A program made the position numbers and the translations under genes. Positions 1-7,208 of a stretch of 64,000 bases of DNA are shown piece by piece. The notes under the pieces are model-generated. The model had not been told where the DNA came from, searched no databases, and saw only the letters and a list, made by a program, of their open reading frames with translations. This stretch comes from Mycolicibacterium rufum (GTDB lineage Bacteria; Actinomycetota; Actinomycetes; Mycobacteriales; Mycobacteriaceae). Position 1 is the stretch's first letter, and every line of letters starts with the position of its first letter. Location: contig NZ_CP092427.2 in assembly GCF_022374875.2 (NCBI RefSeq), positions 4,526,001 to 4,590,000 on the forward strand. Reading direction: 5' to 3'.

Positions 1-1282
1 TGACGGTGTCGACACGCCGGGTCGACTCCAGCACCTCCGGACCCTTGATGAGGATGCCCAGTTGTGCGCCGCGGCCGGTTCCGACCATCAGCGCGGTCGG
101 TGTGGCCAGCCCCAGCGCGCACGGGCAGGCGATGATCAGCACCGCGACCGCCGCGGTGAACGCAGCAGCCGCGGGCGCCCCGGCTCCGATCCAGAAGCCC
201 AGTGTCGCCACGGACAACGCGATCACGATCGGGACGAACACTCCGGAGATCCGGTCGGCCAGGCGCTGCGCCTGTGCCTTGCCGTTCTGCGCGTCCTCGA
301 CCATCCGGGCCATCTGCGCCAGCTGGGTGTCCGCGCCCACCCGCCGGGCGCGCACCACGAGGATCCCGTCGGCGTTGACGGTCGCGCCGACCACGTCGTC
401 GCCGGGCGCCACCTCCGCGGGCACCGACTCGCCGGTCAGCATCGAGGCGTCCACGGCCGAACGCCCCTCGATCACCACGCCGTCGGCGGCGATCTTCTCG
501 CCGGGGCGCACCACGAACTCGTCACCGACCGCCAGCTGGTCGACCGGGATGCGGTGTTCCGCACCGTTCCTGCGGACCGACACCTCCTTGGCGCCCATGT
601 CGAGCAGGGCGCGCAGGGCCGCGCCGGACTGCCGCTTGGCCCGCGCCTCGGCGTAGCGGCCGGCCAGCAGGAACGTCGTGACCCCGGCCGCGGCCTCCAG
701 GTAGATGTTGCCGCTACCGTCGGTGCGGGCGATGGTCAGCTCGAACGGGTGTGTCATCCCCGGCATGCCTGCGCTGCCCCAGAACAGCGCATAGAGAGAC
801 CAGCCGAAGGCGGCGAGCGTGCCCACCGAGATCAGGGTGTCCATCGTCGCGGCGCCGTGCTTCAGGTTGGTCCACGTGGCGACGTGGAACGGCCAGGCAC
901 CCCAGACGACCACCGGTGCGGCGAGCGTCAGCGACAGCCACTGCCAGTACGTGAATTGCAGAGCAGGCACCATCGCCATCGCGACCACCGGCACCGTCAA
1001 CGCCACGCAGATCAGCAGCCGCCGGCGCAGCGCCGCGGCGGGGTCGTCGTCGGGCGTCTCCGCCGGGGGAGTCTGCTGCGGCAGCGACGCGTGATACCCC
1101 GCGGCCTCCACCGCCGCGACCAGCTCGTCGGGGGTCACGTCCCCGCCGTACTCGACCCTGGCCTTCTCGGTCGCGAAGTTCACCGTGGCCGTGACGCCGT
1201 CGAGCTTGTTGAGCTTTTTCTCCACCCGGGTCGCGCACGACGCGCACGTCATTCCGTCGATCGCCAGTTCGACCGACGTCAT
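1..1282 (-). CDS. Copper-translocating P1B-type ATPase, CopA-like (3' part beyond window)
   Basis: The 5' 427 codons of a heavy-metal P-type ATPase, cut off by the left window edge. The N terminus is a heavy-metal-associated domain with a GMTCASC metal-binding loop (residues 10-16). Hydrophobic helices follow, then the actuator-domain TGES motif and the intramembrane CPC motif in [20 protein letters not shown], which is typical of Cu(I) pumps. The visible part ends just before the expected DKTGT phosphorylation site. The role by family is ATP-driven Cu(I) efflux at the plasma membrane. The ATG overlaps the TGA of the upstream small gene (ATGA), so translation is probably coupled. The copZ neighbour and the copper-type operator upstream support copper over other metals. 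Confidence 0.93.
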   Translation of the reverse strand, partial: MTSVELAIDGMTCASCATRVEKKLNKLDGVTATVNFATEKARVEYGGDVTPDELVAAVEAAGYHASLPQQTPPAETPDDDPAAALRRRLLICVALTVPVVAMAMVPALQFTYWQWLSLTLAAPVVVWGAWPFHVATWTNLKHGAATMDTLISVGTLAAFGWSLYALFWGSAGMPGMTHPFELTIARTDGSGNIYLEAAAGVTTFLLAGRYAEARAKRQSGAALRALLDMGAKEVSVRRNGAEHRIPVDQLAVGDEFVVRPGEKIAADGVVIEGRSAVDASMLTGESVPAEVAPGDDVVGATVNADGILVVRARRVGADTQLAQMARMVEDAQNGKAQAQRLADRISGVFVPIVIALSVATLGFWIGAGAPAAAAFTAAVAVLIIACPCALGLATPTALMVGTGRGAQLGILIKGPEVLESTRRVDTV

Positions 1283-1422
1283 GGCCGGCTCCCGTCGTGC
1301 TGGTGGGACACCTCGGCCGGATGCGTCCAGTCCGGGCCCACGGTGTGTCCGACCCACAGCGAGACGGCGAACACCGCCGCGAGCAGCACGGTGAAGGCGC
1401 CGATTCTCATCGCGGCCGACAT
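1279..1422 (-). CDS. Small single-pass membrane protein with His-bearing tail in copper operon
   Basis: A 47-residue frame between copZ and the ATPase. It has one hydrophobic segment (about residues 6-24, [19 protein letters not shown]) and a short polar tail with three His ([11 protein letters not shown]) that could bind metal. Its stop overlaps the ATPase start by ATGA and it begins 5 nt after the copZ stop, so it sits inside a tight operon. An internal Met at 1410 (MRIG) is an alternative start. I do not recognise a named family. Small unnamed proteins are known beside mycobacterial copper ATPase genes, so a copper-handling accessory role is inferred only from position and the His residues. 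Confidence 0.6.
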   Translation of the reverse strand: MSAAMRIGAFTVLLAAVFAVSLWVGHTVGPDWTHPAEVSHQHDGSRP

Positions 1423-1427
1423 CGCGG

Positions 1428-1646
1428 TCAGCTCGCCAACTCGTAGCCGGCCTCTTCGATCGCGGCCCGGATGTCGGCCGCGTCGACGGGGGTGTCGCTG
1501 GCGATCGTGACCGTGCCGGCGGAGAGGTCGATGCCGACGTCGGTGACGCCGGCGAGGTGGCTCAGTTCGGCGCGCACCGCGTTGGCGCACCCGCCGCAGG
1601 TCATCCCGGAGACGCTGATCACCGTCGTGGTAGGGGTGGTACTCAT
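1428..1646 (-). CDS. copZ: Copper chaperone, CopZ-like heavy-metal-associated domain protein
   Basis: A 72-residue single HMA domain protein. The Cu(I)-binding loop is GMTCGGC (residues 14-20) and the rest fits the beta-alpha-beta-beta-alpha-beta ferredoxin-like fold. By family it ferries Cu(I) in the cytoplasm to the N-terminal domain of the CopA-type ATPase encoded downstream. A strong ribosome-binding site (AGGAAAGG) lies just upstream of the chosen ATG; longer upstream reading of the frame is not needed. It is the first gene of the minus-strand operon copZ - small membrane protein - ATPase, and faces the copper-type operator at 1698-1714. Confidence 0.92.
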   Translation of the reverse strand: MSTTPTTTVISVSGMTCGGCANAVRAELSHLAGVTDVGIDLSAGTVTIASDTPVDAADIRAAIEEAGYELAS

Positions 1647-1697
1647 GGGGAGTCCTTTCCTCGGGCCGTGCGAAGCGCCCGCCCCGTCATGTGTACC

Positions 1698-1714
1698 ATA
1701 CCCCCCTAGGGTAT
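1698..1714. promoter_or_regulatory. CsoR/RicR-like copper operator
   Basis: The sequence ATACCCCCCTAGGGTAT is a near-perfect inverted repeat (perfect core CCCTAGGG; ATACCC/GGGTAT ends). G/C-tract dyads flanked by AT are the known site type for Cu(I)-responsive CsoR-family repressors, including mycobacterial RicR. It lies between divergent copZ and the DUF305 gene and could serve both. No csoR-type gene is visible in the window. Confidence 0.7.
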
Positions 1715-1743
1715 TCAACGAGAGGTTCGAAGGGAGCGCGACG

Positions 1744-2367
1744 ATGATGTCCACACGCAGTCTGCGGGCCGCGGCGGCGGCCGGGGGAGCCGCCCTGGTC
1801 CTGCTGTTGACGGGATGTACCGACAGCGGCAGCGCCGAGGACGCGGGAGCGTCGGCCACCCACGACCACGGGTCGATGTCGCAGCAGGCCGACCCCGCGG
1901 CCGACCACAACGACGCCGATGTGTCGTTCGCCGCCGGCATGGTTCCGCATCATCAGCAGGCCATCGAGATGAGCGACATCATCCTGGCGAAGCAGGGGAT
2001 CGACCAGCGCGTGGTCGATCTGGCCAATCAGATCAAGGCCGCTCAGGGCCCGGAGATCGCTACGATGCAGCAGTGGCTCACCGGATGGGGCGCCCCGGCG
2101 ATGAACCACGAGGGCCACGACATGAGCGACATGGCCATGGGAATGATGAGCGACCAGCAGCTCGATCAGCTCCGTCAGGCCCAGGGCGTCGACGCGGCGA
2201 AGCAGTTCCTCACCGGCATGATCGCCCACCACGAGGGTGCGGTGCGGATGGCGCAGACCGAGCTCGACACGGGCAAGGCCGAGGACGCCAAGAAGCTGGC
2301 CCGCGACATCATCGACGCCCAGCAGCGGGAGATCGCGACGATGAAGCAGATCCTCGGATCCCTGTAG
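1744..2367 (+). CDS. DUF305 lipoprotein, copper-associated
   Basis: A 207-residue protein with a lipoprotein signal peptide and lipobox LLTGC (Cys25). The mature part has two DUF305 four-helix modules with the characteristic MVPHHQQAIEM (first) and MIAHHEGAVRM (second) motifs, plus His/Met-rich stretches (ATHDHGSM; HEGHDMSDMAMGMM). DUF305 proteins are periplasmic or surface proteins often found with copper resistance genes. The His and Met residues suggest metal binding, though the biochemical role is not settled. GGGAG 8 nt upstream supports the ATG at 1744; 1747 is an alternative. It shares the operator region with divergent copZ and its stop directly abuts dtd. Confidence 0.88.
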   Translation: MMSTRSLRAAAAAGGAALVLLLTGCTDSGSAEDAGASATHDHGSMSQQADPAADHNDADVSFAAGMVPHHQQAIEMSDIILAKQGIDQRVVDLANQIKAAQGPEIATMQQWLTGWGAPAMNHEGHDMSDMAMGMMSDQQLDQLRQAQGVDAAKQFLTGMIAHHEGAVRMAQTELDTGKAEDAKKLARDIIDAQQREIATMKQILGSL

Positions 2368-2799
2368 ATGCGCGTGCTCGTGCAGCGGGTGACATCCGCG
2401 CGCGTGACGGTGGCCGGCGAGGTGGTCGGCGAGATCCGGCCCACCACCCAGGGTCTGCTCGCGCTGGTCGGCGTCACCCACGACGACGATCCGGCCAAGG
2501 CCCGGCGCCTGGCCGAAAAGCTCTGGCAGCTGCGCATTCTCGACGGTGAGAAGTCGGCGAGCGACATCGGTGCGCCGGTCCTGGTGGTCAGCCAGTTCAC
2601 GCTGTACGGCAACACCACCAAGGGGCGGCGGCCGACATGGAACGCCGCGGCGCCCGGCCCGGTCGCCGAACCGCTGGTCGACGCGTTCGCCGACGCGCTG
2701 CGCGCGCTCGGTGCGCACGTGCAGACCGGCGCGTTCGGTGCCGACATGGCCGTCGAGCTCGTCAACGACGGCCCGGTGACGGTACAGCTGGAGCTGTGA
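2368..2799 (+). CDS. dtd: D-aminoacyl-tRNA deacylase
   Basis: A 143-residue cytoplasmic enzyme that hydrolyses D-amino acids from mischarged tRNA. The two signature motifs of DTD are present: SQFTLYG (about residues 78-84), carrying the cross-subunit motif, and the C-terminal NDGPVT (about 134-139). Length matches the family (about 145). The ATG follows the stop of the DUF305 gene directly (TAGATG), so it is probably cotranscribed although the functions are unrelated. It converges on the minus-strand AIM24-like gene with a 1-nt gap. Confidence 0.95.
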   Translation: MRVLVQRVTSARVTVAGEVVGEIRPTTQGLLALVGVTHDDDPAKARRLAEKLWQLRILDGEKSASDIGAPVLVVSQFTLYGNTTKGRRPTWNAAAPGPVAEPLVDAFADALRALGAHVQTGAFGADMAVELVNDGPVTVQLEL

Positions 2800-2800
2800 G

Positions 2801-3703
2801 CTACTGCGCCGTCGAAATCTGCACGCCCTCGGACGGCTGCACGATCACGAATCCGTTGCCGTAGAAGGACACCTGCACGGCCTCACCCGATCCGCGTCCG
2901 ATCAGCGCACCTGCCTTGAAGCTCGTCTTGAGCTGCGTCTGCAGGTTGGCCGACCACGCCACCACCGCGTTGGTGTCGGCGAAGGTGGGTGCCTCGGCGG
3001 CGTTGAGCACCACCGGCGGCCCGTCGGTGGTCAGTGCCACCCAGCCGGTACCCCGCAGCGTGGTGTTGAACAGCCCGCCGGTGGCCATGCTGCCGCCCTT
3101 CACGCGTTCGATGTTCCAGTCCAGGCTCGACGAGAAGGCCAGCACGTTCTTGCCGCTGATCGACAGTCCGGAGTTCGTCAGGTTGAGCAGGTGGACGTCG
3201 TAGGCGCGCTCGGCGAGGAAGACGTCGCCCTGCCCGGCACACCGCATCAGCGGTAGGCCCTCGCCGGTCAACGCCTTCTTGATGAACTTCGAGGCGCCGC
3301 CGCCCTCGAACGCGAAGTCGACGTTGCCCTGATAGGCGACCATCGAGCCCTGCCGGGCCATGAACGGCTCGCCCAGTCGGACGCGGAGCAGCTTGGCGTT
3401 CTGGTTGGCGATCGCCTTGGCTTCCTTCTCGCTGAACCGGCCGTCGACGAGATCGCCGGTGATGCCCGCGAACCCGTCGGCACCGCCCGGCGCCGACGGG
3501 CCCTGGGTCTGGACCTGCGCCTGCGGCTGCGCCGGGGCGGGGCCGGCCTGCGGGCCTGGACCCTGGCCCAGCGGCGCCGACATCACCTGACCGCCCTTCG
3601 ACACCTGATCCGTCCACCGCTGGCCGTCGAACCACCGGTAGTCGAAGCGCCCCTCGGGGTCGGGCTGCCAGCTGCCTTGTCCGGGTGTTGTCACCGTCGC
3701 CAC
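2801..3703 (-). CDS. AIM24-family protein with N-terminal DUF2510
   Basis: A 300-residue protein. Residues about 10-35 (PEGRFDYRWFDGQRWTDQV) form the short Trp-rich DUF2510 motif common at the N terminus of actinobacterial membrane-associated proteins. A Pro/Gln/Ala-rich linker follows (about 45-75). The remainder is a beta-rich AIM24/TIGR00266 domain (FEGGGASKFIKKALTGEG, GTGWVALTTDGPPVVL). The biochemical role of bacterial AIM24 proteins is unknown; related tryptophan-RNA-attenuator-like folds form trimers. GTG at 3703 is chosen because GGAG lies just upstream and DUF2510 starts close behind. No transmembrane segment is evident. Confidence 0.85.
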   Translation of the reverse strand: MATVTTPGQGSWQPDPEGRFDYRWFDGQRWTDQVSKGGQVMSAPLGQGPGPQAGPAPAQPQAQVQTQGPSAPGGADGFAGITGDLVDGRFSEKEAKAIANQNAKLLRVRLGEPFMARQGSMVAYQGNVDFAFEGGGASKFIKKALTGEGLPLMRCAGQGDVFLAERAYDVHLLNLTNSGLSISGKNVLAFSSSLDWNIERVKGGSMATGGLFNTTLRGTGWVALTTDGPPVVLNAAEAPTFADTNAVVAWSANLQTQLKTSFKAGALIGRGSGEAVQVSFYGNGFVIVQPSEGVQISTAQ

Positions 3704-3774
3704 CTCCGTGTTCTGGTGGCCTCACCCTAAGCCGTTCGCCGTCGGTGAACGGCCACATTGCGAGGCTGCAACGG

Positions 3775-3790
3775 TGTAATCATGTAATCA
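3775..3790 (+). repeat. Tandem 8-bp repeat TGTAATCA x2 overlapping a start codon
   Basis: Two perfect head-to-tail copies of TGTAATCA. The last A is the A of the ATG at 3790. The AT-rich octamer contrasts with the high-GC background and is a candidate operator. Confidence 0.6.
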
Positions 3791-4350
3791 TGAGACATCA
3801 ACCCCATGGCCGTAGGTCGGGCCGCTCCGGCGGCTGGCAGCAAGCCGACCAACCCGATGCCGGAGACGCCGCCGAATGGTTCGCCGGCCGCCTGCCCGAC
3901 GAGTGGTTCACCGGTGACCCCGAGGTCATCGTCGACCGCGAGGAGATCACCGTCGTCGGTCATCTCCCCGAACCCGAGGGCGACCAGCCCGACAGCGAGG
4001 CCCGCGCCTCGGGGCGCGCGGCCCGGTTCCGCGAGCAGACCCGCGGTGAGCGCATGCGCATCGCCGACGAGGCCGAGGCCCGCTACGGCCGCAAGGTGGC
4101 CTGGGGCGTCATCGCCGGTGAGGAACGAATCCTGTTCACCCACATCGCTGTACCGGTGATGACGCGGCTCCGGCAGCCCGAACGTCAGGTGCTCGACACG
4201 CTCGTCGACGCCGGGGTGGCCCGGTCACGCTCGGATGCGCTGGCCTGGTCGGTGCGCCTGGTCGGCGAACACGCCGACGAATGGCTCGGCAAGTTGCGCG
4301 ACGCGATGCGCGAGGTGGACGACCTGCGCTCGGCCGGTCCTCAGCTCTGA
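3790..4350 (+). CDS. Conserved mycobacterial hypothetical protein with possible RHH-like C terminus
   Basis: A 186-residue soluble protein of unknown function. The N-terminal 60 residues are charged and Pro/Gly-rich. A central region contains a basic patch with REQTRGERMR. The C-terminal half (IAVPVMTRLRQPERQVLDTL...ARSRSDALAWSVRLV) has the spacing of a ribbon-helix-helix-like or antitoxin-like segment (an SRSDALAWSV helix), but this is only a resemblance. The ATG at 3790 is embedded in the tandem TGTAATCA repeat, which could make the gene self-regulated. The 3' end overlaps the convergent molybdopterin oxidoreductase gene by 10 nt. Confidence 0.7.
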   Translation: MRHQPHGRRSGRSGGWQQADQPDAGDAAEWFAGRLPDEWFTGDPEVIVDREEITVVGHLPEPEGDQPDSEARASGRAARFREQTRGERMRIADEAEARYGRKVAWGVIAGEERILFTHIAVPVMTRLRQPERQVLDTLVDAGVARSRSDALAWSVRLVGEHADEWLGKLRDAMREVDDLRSAGPQL

Positions 4351-6512
4351 TCCACCTTCTCGACGGCCACGAACGTCGAGTTCAACGCCGGGGTCTGCGA
4401 CAACGGATCCACCGGTTCGGCGTCGACCAGAAGATTGCGGTTGACGCCGAAGGACTCGGCGGGCGTGCCGCCGCGCGGATCGAAAACCCTGGAGCCCCAA
4501 CCGTGGTCGATGATCACCACGCCGGGCCGGGGCTCGTCGTCGATCGAGGCGGTGAGGTCGACGCCGCCGATCCGCGACCTGACCCGGACCCGGTCGCCGT
4601 CGGCGATGCCGAGGCGGCGCGCGTCGTCCGGATGGATCACCACGTCGGTGCCCTTGCCCGAGGGGTGCAGCCCCGGTAACTCGTTGAGCCAGGAATTCAT
4701 CGAGTGCCTGCGGCGTCGGTTGGCCAGCGTGAACGGGAACTGCGCCGGCGGTTCCGGCGGCGGTGCCGCGAGCAGGTCGCGGGCGCGGGCCACGAACTCC
4801 GGCGGTGCGACGCGCACCCGGTGATCCGGGGTGCGCAACGCGTCCCGGAAATGTCCGAACTCGCGCGGACCGAGGACCCAACCGTGTGGGTGCGCGCGGA
4901 CGTCACGCCATCGGAGCCTGCGGCCGTTCACCTTTCGTCCCGTCGCCAGCGTCACCCGATCGATCCAGTGCGGGCCGAACTCCAGTCCCCGACGGCCGGT
5001 GAGGCGGGCGGCCTCCCGGGTCGCCCGGATGAAGGTGTTCAGCCCCCTGGCGCGGAACAGCGGCCGGCGCATCGCGATCGCGAGATCGACGAAGATGCGC
5101 CACTCCTGCCGCGCACCCGGCGGCGGGTCGACCGCCTGCGCGCCGTAGTGCACGTAGGACTCGTCGTGCATGCTGCTGGTGAACGCCAGCAGATCGTCGC
5201 GCTCCAGCCAGTGCACGGCAGGCAGCAGCCAGTGCGCGTGCCGGTGGCTCTCCCGCTGCACGAAGTCGATGGCCACCAGCAGATCCAGCCCGGCCAGCGC
5301 CCGGTCGAGTGCGGCGCCGTCCGGACCCGACACCACCGGGTTGCCGCAGTTGATCACCAGCGCCCGGATCTGACCTCGGCCCGGTGTGGTGATCTCGGCA
5401 GGTAGTTCGGACAGCGCGTGCGCGCCGGCGACCATCGGCCGGCCCGACAGCCGGTTGCGGTGCGTACTGGCGCCGACCATGCCGGACATCCGGATCGTGT
5501 CGACGTAGCCGGGCTCGAAGCGACGGCCTCCGGGCCGGTCCATGCGCCCGGTGATGACGTTGAGCGCGTGCCCCAGCCACTCGCCGACGGTGCCGGTCAC
5601 ATGCATCGACACCCCGGTGCGGGTCACCACCATCGCGGCGCGGGCCGTCGCGAAATCCCGTGCCACCGATTCGATCTGCCCCCGCGGCAGCCCGCACCGC
5701 GCAGCCAGGTCGTCGAGGTCGGCCTCGGCGGCCAGCGCACGCAGGTCCTCGATGCCGGTGGCGAGTTCGGCGCAGTCGCCCCGATGCTCGAGACCTTCGT
5801 CGAAGACGACCTTGACGATTCCGAGCAACAGGGCCCAATCCTGGGCAGCCCGCACCGCCAGATGCAGGTCGGCCTTGGCCGCCGACTCGGTCCGCAGCGG
5901 GTCGACGACGACGATCGTGGCGCCCTGTGCCTGCCGGTCCAGGGTGCGCCGCCAGCCGCCGGGCACCGTCTCGAGCCAATTCCACGCGCTGACAGCAGGA
6001 TTGGTGCCCACCAGCAGGAAGTAGTCGCAGTTGTCGACGTCGGAGACCGGGGCCATCAGCATCGAGCCGTACATGGCCTGGGCCACCACGTGCATCGCGT
6101 TCTGGTCGATGGACCCGACCCCGTAGCGGCTGCCCGTGCCGAGCGCGTCGAGCCAGCCGTTCATGAAGACGATGTTCGACGACGAGAAGCCGGCCGGGTT
6201 CCCGTAGTAGGCGCCGACGGCGTCGGGACAGTCCGCGTCGATGACCGCGCTCATCCGGGACGCGATGTCGTCGATGGCCTCCTCCCAGGTCGCCTCCACG
6301 TAGGTGTCGCCGACCCGGCGCATCGGAGCGACGATGCGCCGCGGGTGCTCGACCAGCGCGGCCGCCGTGCGGCCCTTGGCGCAGAAGTCGCGCCAGGTGT
6401 GCGGGTTCTGCTTGTCGGGCGCGATCTTGGTCACCCGGTTGCCGTCGACGGTGACGGTGACACCGCAGGCCGCCAGGCAGTACCGACAGAACGTGTGGAC
6501 GGTCCGGGTCAT
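4341..6512 (-). CDS. Molybdopterin-dependent oxidoreductase (DMSO reductase superfamily)
   Basis: A 723-residue bis-MGD type oxidoreductase. The N terminus has a 4Fe-4S cluster motif: C9-x2-C12-x3-C16 and C44. It continues through MoCo-binding segments (SSSNIVFMNGW, LVGTNPAVSAWN, GPHWIDR region) and ends in a molybdopterin dinucleotide-binding beta-barrel (RRRHSMNSWLNELPGL, DARRLGIADGDRVRV, ESFGVNRNL). No Tat or Sec signal peptide is visible, so it is probably cytoplasmic. Where formate dehydrogenases carry the Cys/Sec metal ligand, I see no Cys, so formate should not be assumed as substrate. No partner subunit or FdhD-type gene adjoins it. The substrate is unknown. Confidence 0.88.
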   Translation of the reverse strand: MTRTVHTFCRYCLAACGVTVTVDGNRVTKIAPDKQNPHTWRDFCAKGRTAAALVEHPRRIVAPMRRVGDTYVEATWEEAIDDIASRMSAVIDADCPDAVGAYYGNPAGFSSSNIVFMNGWLDALGTGSRYGVGSIDQNAMHVVAQAMYGSMLMAPVSDVDNCDYFLLVGTNPAVSAWNWLETVPGGWRRTLDRQAQGATIVVVDPLRTESAAKADLHLAVRAAQDWALLLGIVKVVFDEGLEHRGDCAELATGIEDLRALAAEADLDDLAARCGLPRGQIESVARDFATARAAMVVTRTGVSMHVTGTVGEWLGHALNVITGRMDRPGGRRFEPGYVDTIRMSGMVGASTHRNRLSGRPMVAGAHALSELPAEITTPGRGQIRALVINCGNPVVSGPDGAALDRALAGLDLLVAIDFVQRESHRHAHWLLPAVHWLERDDLLAFTSSMHDESYVHYGAQAVDPPPGARQEWRIFVDLAIAMRRPLFRARGLNTFIRATREAARLTGRRGLEFGPHWIDRVTLATGRKVNGRRLRWRDVRAHPHGWVLGPREFGHFRDALRTPDHRVRVAPPEFVARARDLLAAPPPEPPAQFPFTLANRRRRHSMNSWLNELPGLHPSGKGTDVVIHPDDARRLGIADGDRVRVRSRIGGVDLTASIDDEPRPGVVIIDHGWGSRVFDPRGGTPAESFGVNRNLLVDAEPVDPLSQTPALNSTFVAVEKVDQS

Positions 6513-6592
6513 GGCGTCATGGTGCCCGAGCAGCCATCGGACGTCAGGTGAATACGAATGAGCAGAGTGCTTGACGTCGGGGCACAGCGGGG

Positions 6593-7096
6593 TCAGTCGG
6601 CGTCCGGCGGCCAGAGCACACCGACAGTGGTGTCGGGCTCCCCGGCGGCGACGGCGAACAACTCCAGCGCCGTCGCGACCATCTGGCGCTCGCCGGCCTT
6701 CATGCTCCGCAAGACGCGTTCGATGGCCGCTCGCCGGTGTTCGGTCACCGTGTCGACCAGGCGCCGGCCCGCAGGTCTGATCGTCAAGGTGACGTGACGA
6801 CGATCGACCTCGGACTCACGGCGGTCCAGCAACTGCGCCTTGATCAATCGGTCACAGGTCCGGCTGGCATTGGACGGGTTGACTCCCAGTTCGGCTGCCA
6901 CCGACGTCATATTCAAGGGACCGCGGGTGTGCAGCAACACGAGGACCCGGAACTGGGGCACGGTCACCACATCGTCGACTTCTGCCAGCGATTCAGCGGC
7001 GACGCCCACCAGGGCGCGCGACGCGCGCAAGACAGCATTCACTTGTCTCGACAACGAGGTCCGGCGAGGAGTGGAGGGGCCCGGCGGGGTCGTCAT
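6593..7096 (-). CDS. MarR-family transcriptional regulator
   Basis: A 167-residue winged-helix repressor-type protein. The helix-turn-helix lies around residues 60-85 (MTSVAAELGVNPSNASRTCDRLI) and the wing follows (DRRESEVDRRHVTLTIRPAG). MarR proteins are dimers, usually released from DNA by small phenolic or other ligands. ATG at 7096 (MTTPPG) is the start that gives a normal N terminus. An inverted repeat TTGCGC-G-GCGCA lies upstream (7179-7191). A near-identical one precedes the adjacent monooxygenase gene, suggesting that the regulator controls both itself and that gene. Confidence 0.87.
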   Translation of the reverse strand: MTTPPGPSTPRRTSLSRQVNAVLRASRALVGVAAESLAEVDDVVTVPQFRVLVLLHTRGPLNMTSVAAELGVNPSNASRTCDRLIKAQLLDRRESEVDRRHVTLTIRPAGRRLVDTVTEHRRAAIERVLRSMKAGERQMVATALELFAVAAGEPDTTVGVLWPPDAD

Positions 7097-7178
7097 GGCA
7101 TGGATTCTGGTGGAACCCACGCGGCGAGTCACCGCTTTTCGCAGGCGTATCGAATGCCGGTGTTCCAGTAGGTGATTC

Positions 7179-7191
7179 TTGCGCGGCGCAC
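7179..7191. promoter_or_regulatory. Candidate MarR operator upstream of the MarR gene
   Basis: TTGCGCGGCGCAC matches the perfect dyad TTGCGCAGCGCAA at 8965-8977 in 11 of 13 positions. It lies in the 112-bp gap before the MarR start (minus strand), where an autoregulatory site would be expected. Confidence 0.55.
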
Positions 7192-7208
7192 GTATCGCCG
7201 GGGTCACG

